Positions 18,001 through 20,377 of a DNA stretch of 20,377 nt are shown here, in pieces (position 1 is the first letter of the stretch; each line of letters opens with the position of its first letter). Both the position numbers and the translations under genes were made by a program. The notes beneath the pieces were generated by a model. The model worked only from the letters and a program-made list of their open reading frames with translations, was not told where the DNA came from and did no database searches. The stretch is from Bacteroidales bacterium UBA1184 (lineage in GTDB: Bacteria > Bacteroidota > Bacteroidia > Bacteroidales > ML635J-15). The stretch lies in assembly GCA_002310235.1 (NCBI GenBank), contig DBYO01000013.1:80786-101162 (forward strand). Direction: 5' to 3'.

Positions 18001-19928
18001 ACGCTTTTTCGGATTGCACCAGTCTTTCTCATGTAAGTATTCCTGATTCTGTAGAGGTTATAGGAGAATATGCCTTTTATGGATGCACTGGGCTTACATC
18101 ACTGACTATAGGCAAATCGGTTAACTATATTAATCAATATGCTTTTAAATACTGCCGAAATTTAACTACAGTAAACTATAATGCAAGCGCTTGCTCATAT
18201 ATGGGAACAAATGTGTTTTCTAGTTGTTATTCTTTCTCTACATTGAATATAGGAGAAAATGTAACGAGAATACCAAGTTATGCATTCTATGAATGTGATA
18301 AACTTACAGGTGATTTAATAATCCCAGATTCTTTAACGACTCTTGGCTATGCTTGTTTTTATGGTTGCACAAGGTTAACATCTCTTACGATTGGAAAGTC
18401 GGTAACAAACATTGATTCTAATGCTTTTAATAATTGTAGCGGACTGAACAATATATTTGTAAATTCGACAATCCCACCAGCTGTATATAGCAGTTATTCT
18501 TTTAGCAATTATTCGGCAACATTGTGGGTGCCATGTGGCTATAGCGAAACATACGCATCGGAAACCGTCTGGGATAATTTTAGCGATATACGCGAAAGCA
18601 GAACAAATCTGTTAAATGTGGAAAGCTCAAATCTACAAAAGGGAACGGTGAAAATAACACAACACCCTAACTGCGACGATGGCATTGCTGTTATTTCTGC
18701 TACTCCTAAAGAACATTTCCGTTTCGTGCAGTGGAACGATGGCAACACCGACAATCCGCGCACAGTTGCAGTAGAAAGTGATACAACATTTACTGCCACA
18801 TTTGCCAATGCGTTGTACACAATTACGGTTATTTCATACGATGAAACAATGGGAACAGTTAGCGGAAGTGGAACATACGAATATGGCGCTGAAATACAAA
18901 TCTCAGCAATGCCGGCAGAACATTATCACTTTGTTAGTTGGAGCAATAGTTATACCAACACCAATAATCCGTACACTTTAACCGTCACTGGCGATGCCAC
19001 TTATACAGCATATTTCAGAATCGATCAGCATAATGTTACAGTGAATACAGAAAGTAGTACAGAAATTGGAGGAACTTACGGTAGCGGAATATATAATTAT
19101 GGGAGCCAAGTGGAGATTATTGCATATTGTTATCAAAGATACATCTTCTTGTCATGGAATGATGGTAATACCGATAATCCGCGAATGATTACAGTGGAAA
19201 GTGACACAACATTTACTGCTATTTTTACCGATGCACAGCACACAATTACGGTTTTATCCGACGATGTAAACATGGGATCTGTGTTTGGTGGTGGTACTTA
19301 CGACCATGGTTCAGAAATCCAGATTTCGGCTACTGCAAGCGAGGGATATGCTTTCTTGTCGTGGGACGATGGCAATACCGACAATCCTCGTACAATAATT
19401 GTAGAAAGCGACGAAACCTACATTGCCACATTTGATGTCGCACGCACTGTAACGTTGGAGACTCCTAATAGTGAAATGGGAACGGTAATAGGCAGCGGAG
19501 TATATGCCGAAGGTGCAGTTGTGGAGATTACGGCTGTGCCAAACGAGGGTTATATTTTCGACCATTGGGTTGACGTCGATAATCCGTTGCGCGATTTCAA
19601 TACCGACAATCCTCGTACGATTGTGGTATCGTCGGATGTAACATATGTTGCTGTATTTGTTGATGTTACTGTAATAGAAGAAAACGTAGCAACAGAAATC
19701 TCCCTCTTCCCGAATCCCGTTACCGACATTCTCAATATCACATCATTGGAAACAATTTCGGAAATCGAAATCGTAAACATTAGTGGCCAGGTTGTAAGGC
19801 GCATCGAGGTCAACAGCGACAATGCGGTTTGCAATGTGGAAGATTTGAAGAGTGGGGTGTATGTTGTACGCATCCGCACCCTTCGACAGGCTCAGGGAGC
19901 GGCTTTGCGGAAATTCGTAAAGGAATAA
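15021..19928 (+). CDS. BspA-type leucine-rich-repeat surface protein with InlB-B-like repeats and class A T9SS domain
   Basis: Predicted T9SS-exported surface protein of 1635 residues. The start at 15021 gives a good signal peptide (MRLKFVALLISMLMLGGYARA) and fits the promoter; an in-frame ATG at 14973 would add 16 residues. About 15235-18510 encodes roughly forty LRR_5/BspA repeats of about 23 residues (pattern IPxSVTSIGxYAFxxCxxLTS), including a 945-bp duplicated block. The LRR region is capped by LWVPCGYSETYASETVW. Five divergent InlB-B-like repeats follow (about 18598-19670), four with the motif (W/F)NDGNTDNPR or NTDNPRT. The C-terminus is a Por-secretion class A sorting domain beginning ISLFPNPVTDILNI and ending RKFVKE, interrupted by the residues LRQAQGAA. 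BspA-family proteins bind host or bacterial ligands; binding is inferred and the ligand unknown. Confidence 0.93.
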   Translation: MRLKFVALLISMLMLGGYARAYDFLAVCESGQTLYYNITSNVEPYSVEVTYESSNYPYHTTYPEGDIEIPETVSYDGVVYNVTSIAYRAFEFCSGLTSLILPNSITYIGDYAFHSCTGLTSVYYTGTLAQWCDISFDGRTANPLISAHNLYIGDTLVTDLIIPSSIPEVKSYAFAEATCITSIDVSASRIGSYAFSDCSNIISITIGDSVTSIENGAFNYCRSVETLNYNAINCTVSRNFVYSGCSALTNINIGNNVMNIPSYAFYGCNISSVTIPSQITSIGAHAFDNCSRLTTVNFNATNCESMETYIWQGCSSLSTLNIGDNVTRIPDYAFYDCNRLTGTLFLPNSITSIGTHAFQYCNGLTGALILPNSITSIDSCVFLGCHGLTSVTIPNSITSINSSAFSNCSGLTSLILPNTVTYIGNSAFQNCTGLTSVYYIGTLAQWCDISFDGNTANPLIFAHNLYIGDTLVTDLIIPSSISEVKSYAFAGATCITSVDVSASIIGSYAFKNCSNITSTTIGNSVTSIEKGAFNDCSSMETLNYNAINCTFTRESVYSGCSALTNINIGNNVTNIPSYAFYGCKITSVTIPSQITNIGAYAFDNCSRLTTVNFNATNCENMANSIWHDCSSLSTLNIGDNVTRIPDYAFYNCHSLTETLLLPNSIRSIGSYAFYDCNGLTGTLLLPNTITSIGSYAFYDCSGLTGTLYIPNSITSIDYLAFAGCTGLTSIDFDAINCTTMGRVFTSCTSLSTINISENVINIPDYAFYNCKRITSIIIPSSVSRIGEGAFKGCSSLDTVYFNATSCTEMGNTNNPVFSGCDNLYTLNIGSNVTSIPANAFYNCTKLNSPQIPSSVSSIGDNAFYMVPNIVYYGMSEGSPWGALAVNGYCDDGLFYTSMEKDTLISALRTLVSVEIPNTVVCILQNAFNGCDAITSLTIGSSVKKIGGYAFSNCTSLSHVNIPDSVKVIGEYAFNRCNGLTSLTMGSSVKSIGTYAFSDCTSLSHVSIPDSVEVIGEYAFYGCTGLTSLTIGKSVNYINQYAFKYCRNLTTVNYNASACSYMGTNVFSSCYSFSTLNIGENVTRIPSYAFYECDKLTGDLIIPDSLTTLGYACFYGCTRLTSLTIGKSVTNIDSNAFNNCSGLNNIFVNSTIPPAVYSSYSFSNYSATLWVPCGYSETYASETVWDNFSDIRESRTNLLNVESSNLQKGTVKITQHPNCDDGIAVISATPKEHFRFVQWNDGNTDNPRTVAVESDTTFTATFANALYTITVISYDETMGTVSGSGTYEYGAEIQISAMPAEHYHFVSWSNSYTNTNNPYTLTVTGDATYTAYFRIDQHNVTVNTESSTEIGGTYGSGIYNYGSQVEIIAYCYQRYIFLSWNDGNTDNPRMITVESDTTFTAIFTDAQHTITVLSDDVNMGSVFGGGTYDHGSEIQISATASEGYAFLSWDDGNTDNPRTIIVESDETYIATFDVARTVTLETPNSEMGTVIGSGVYAEGAVVEITAVPNEGYIFDHWVDVDNPLRDFNTDNPRTIVVSSDVTYVAVFVDVTVIEENVATEISLFPNPVTDILNITSLETISEIEIVNISGQVVRRIEVNSDNAVCNVEDLKSGVYVVRIRTLRQAQGAALRKFVKE
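15297..16241 (+). repeat. 945-bp tandem duplication, copy 1
   Basis: First unit of an in-frame 315-codon tandem duplication inside the LRR gene. Matching landmarks sit exactly 945 bp apart, for example TGTTCAGGACTGAC at 15297 and 16242, and AATGT at 15786 and 16731. It includes a non-LRR stretch (LAQWCDISFDG to LIIPSS) present in both copies. Exact edges cannot be fixed because the flanks are themselves LRRs. Confidence 0.85.
16242..17186 (+). repeat. 945-bp tandem duplication, copy 2
   Basis: Second unit, highly similar to copy 1 at DNA level over its first 750 bp and more diverged at the end, where 72-bp LRR units (SIGSYAFYDC type) have been reshuffled. It directly abuts copy 1. Confidence 0.8.
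17812..18108 (+). repeat. Two-LRR (about 138 bp) duplication
   Basis: Two adjacent 46-residue units share the pattern GSSVKxIGxYAFSxCTSLSH followed by xIPDSVxVIGEYAF. This is a second, smaller in-frame amplification in the LRR array. Confidence 0.7.
18598..19670 (+). repeat. Five divergent InlB-B-type repeats
   Basis: Five units of about 70 residues share an opening beta strand (TVxSxxxxMGTVxGSGxYxxG), then EIxAxPxExYxFxxW, and end in TDNPRTxxVESDTTFTAxF. The NTDNPR codons are nearly the same in several units. The fifth has an extra VDVDNPLRDF before its NTDNPR, as if part of the motif was duplicated. Family match is to the bacterial InlB B-repeat/Flg_new group by pattern recall. Confidence 0.8.
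19879..19902 (+). repeat. Dispersed-type CTTCGACAGGCTCAGGG element inside the T9SS domain
   Basis: CTTCGACAGGCTCAGGG with flanking C/AGCGG is an imperfect palindrome (CCCT...AGGG) of a type recalled as widely scattered in Bacteroidota genomes. Here it is read in frame as TLRQAQGAA, between VVRIR and the LRKFVKE ending of the sorting domain. Confidence 0.7.
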
Positions 19929-19930
19929 AA

Positions 19931-20003
19931 TGTTTTGTGGTCTATCCGTAAGGGAAGGTTCCAAACCTTCCCTTACGATGGACGATGTGTCACCACAAAA
20001 ACA
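19931..20003. repeat. Nested inverted repeat downstream of the LRR gene
   Basis: A perfect 14-bp hairpin, CGTAAGGGAAGGTT (19947-19960) with its complement at 19964-19977 and a 3-nt loop, lies inside an outer inverted repeat (TGTTTTGTGG at 19931-19940 against CCACAAAAACA at 19993-20003, one bulge). There is no T tract. It may be a small mobile-type repeat or an mRNA 3'-end structure. Confidence 0.75.
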
Positions 20004-20013
20004 TACAACAATC

Positions 20014-20040
20014 AAGGACGGCTTTCTGCCGTCCTTTTTT
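20014..20040 (+). terminator. Rho-independent terminator
   Basis: AAGGACGGC (20014-20022), loop TTTCT, complement GCCGTCCTT (20028-20036), with T continuing to 20040. A strong 9-bp GC-rich stem and U tract after the LRR gene and before the pta promoter. Confidence 0.85.
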
Positions 20041-20124
20041 CTAAATGGTAGATATACAGCAGGCATTCCAACGTTGTCTTCTATTTTTCGTTGTTAATAA
20101 ATTTGCTAAAAAACATTGTTTTTG

Positions 20125-20158
20125 TTTGCGTCATTTCGCTACAAAAAAGTTACCTTTG
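20125..20158 (+). promoter_or_regulatory. Promoter of pta
   Basis: TTTG at 20125-20128, a 22-bp spacer and TACCTTTG at 20151-20158 match the Bacteroidota consensus. The expected start of transcription is near 20165, about 33 nt before the ATG at 20198. Confidence 0.65.
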
Positions 20159-20197
20159 GTTTTTTAAATTTTGGAACAATAAAATTATAATACAACA

Positions 20198-20377
20198 ATG
20201 GATTTGATTCAAGAAATTATCAGAAATGCGCAGGCAAACAAGCAGCGCATCGTACTCCCCGAAGGTGACGAACCTCGTACATTAAAGGCAGCAGACCAGA
20301 TTATTGCAGACGGAATCGCTGATGTAATCCTTATCGGTCCTGCACAGAAAATTGCTGAAATGACAGCCGAATTCGGT
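20198..20377 (+). CDS. pta: Phosphate acetyltransferase (partial, N-terminal 60 residues)
   Basis: Pta interconverts acetyl-CoA and acetyl-phosphate, usually followed by acetate kinase to make ATP. The 60 visible residues (MDLIQEIIRNAQ, then RIVLPEGDEPRTLKAADQII and VILIGPAQKI) are the typical N-terminus of the short, single-domain Pta type: LPEGDEPR and the ILIG strand are family signatures. The ATG at 20198 follows a good promoter. The rest lies beyond the window, so ackA downstream cannot be checked. It belongs to the same fold family as Ptb at the other end of the window but is not a close copy. The MaeB/Pta fusion type is excluded by the N-terminus. Confidence 0.9.
   Translation, partial: MDLIQEIIRNAQANKQRIVLPEGDEPRTLKAADQIIADGIADVILIGPAQKIAEMTAEFG

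Noticed and set aside
15235..18510. CRISPR-like or satellite array because of many regular short repeats
   Set aside because: The repeats are codon-periodic (about 69-72 bp), variable in sequence, and encode LRR_5 units in one open frame; there are no identical direct repeats with unique spacers.

Overview
The window looks like chromosomal DNA of a butyrate-forming member of the Bacteroidales (phylum Bacteroidota). The evidence is a ptb-buk pair and the start of a phosphate acetyltransferase gene, large secreted proteins ending in type IX secretion system (T9SS) sorting domains of both class A and class B, promoters of the Bacteroidota form TTTG-N-TAnnTTTG, and many short dispersed intergenic repeats. 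Genus cannot be told from the sequence. I see no phage, integrase, transposase, CRISPR, rRNA or tRNA genes.

Layout. 1-1908, minus strand: butyrate kinase (3' end cut by the window edge) behind phosphate butyryltransferase, a two-gene operon. 1909-2277: AT-rich divergent intergenic region. 2278-13670, plus strand: two secreted-protein genes joined by a TAATG stop/start overlap. The first is a 976-residue DUF7948/SBBP beta-propeller protein with no visible T9SS signal. The second is a 2820-codon adhesin-like protein with 19 SprB-type repeats and a class B (gliding-motility-type) C-terminal domain. 13865-14818: a membrane-anchored GT2 polyprenyl-phosphate glycosyltransferase. 15021-19928: a BspA-type leucine-rich-repeat surface protein with five InlB-B-like repeats and a class A T9SS domain. 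20198 to the end: the start of pta.

How the genes may work together (inference). The outer genes are central fermentation: Ptb/Buk convert butyryl-CoA to butyrate with ATP formation, and Pta begins the parallel acetyl-CoA branch. The block between them is a surface-protein island: a propeller protein translationally coupled to a giant adhesin, a glycosyltransferase that could supply lipid-linked sugar for the envelope, and a second adhesin-like protein.

The most unusual feature is how short repeats sit at gene boundaries and inside genes. A triplicated 14-bp repeat encodes part of the giant protein's signal peptide. A copy of a widespread CTTCGACAGGCTCAGGG-type element lies in frame inside the LRR protein's sorting domain. 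A TTTGAAGATTTGAATG repeat occurs in opposite orientations about 9.6 kb apart. Two hairpins with an identical core sit just upstream of the LRR gene. The LRR gene itself carries a 945-bp in-frame tandem duplication.
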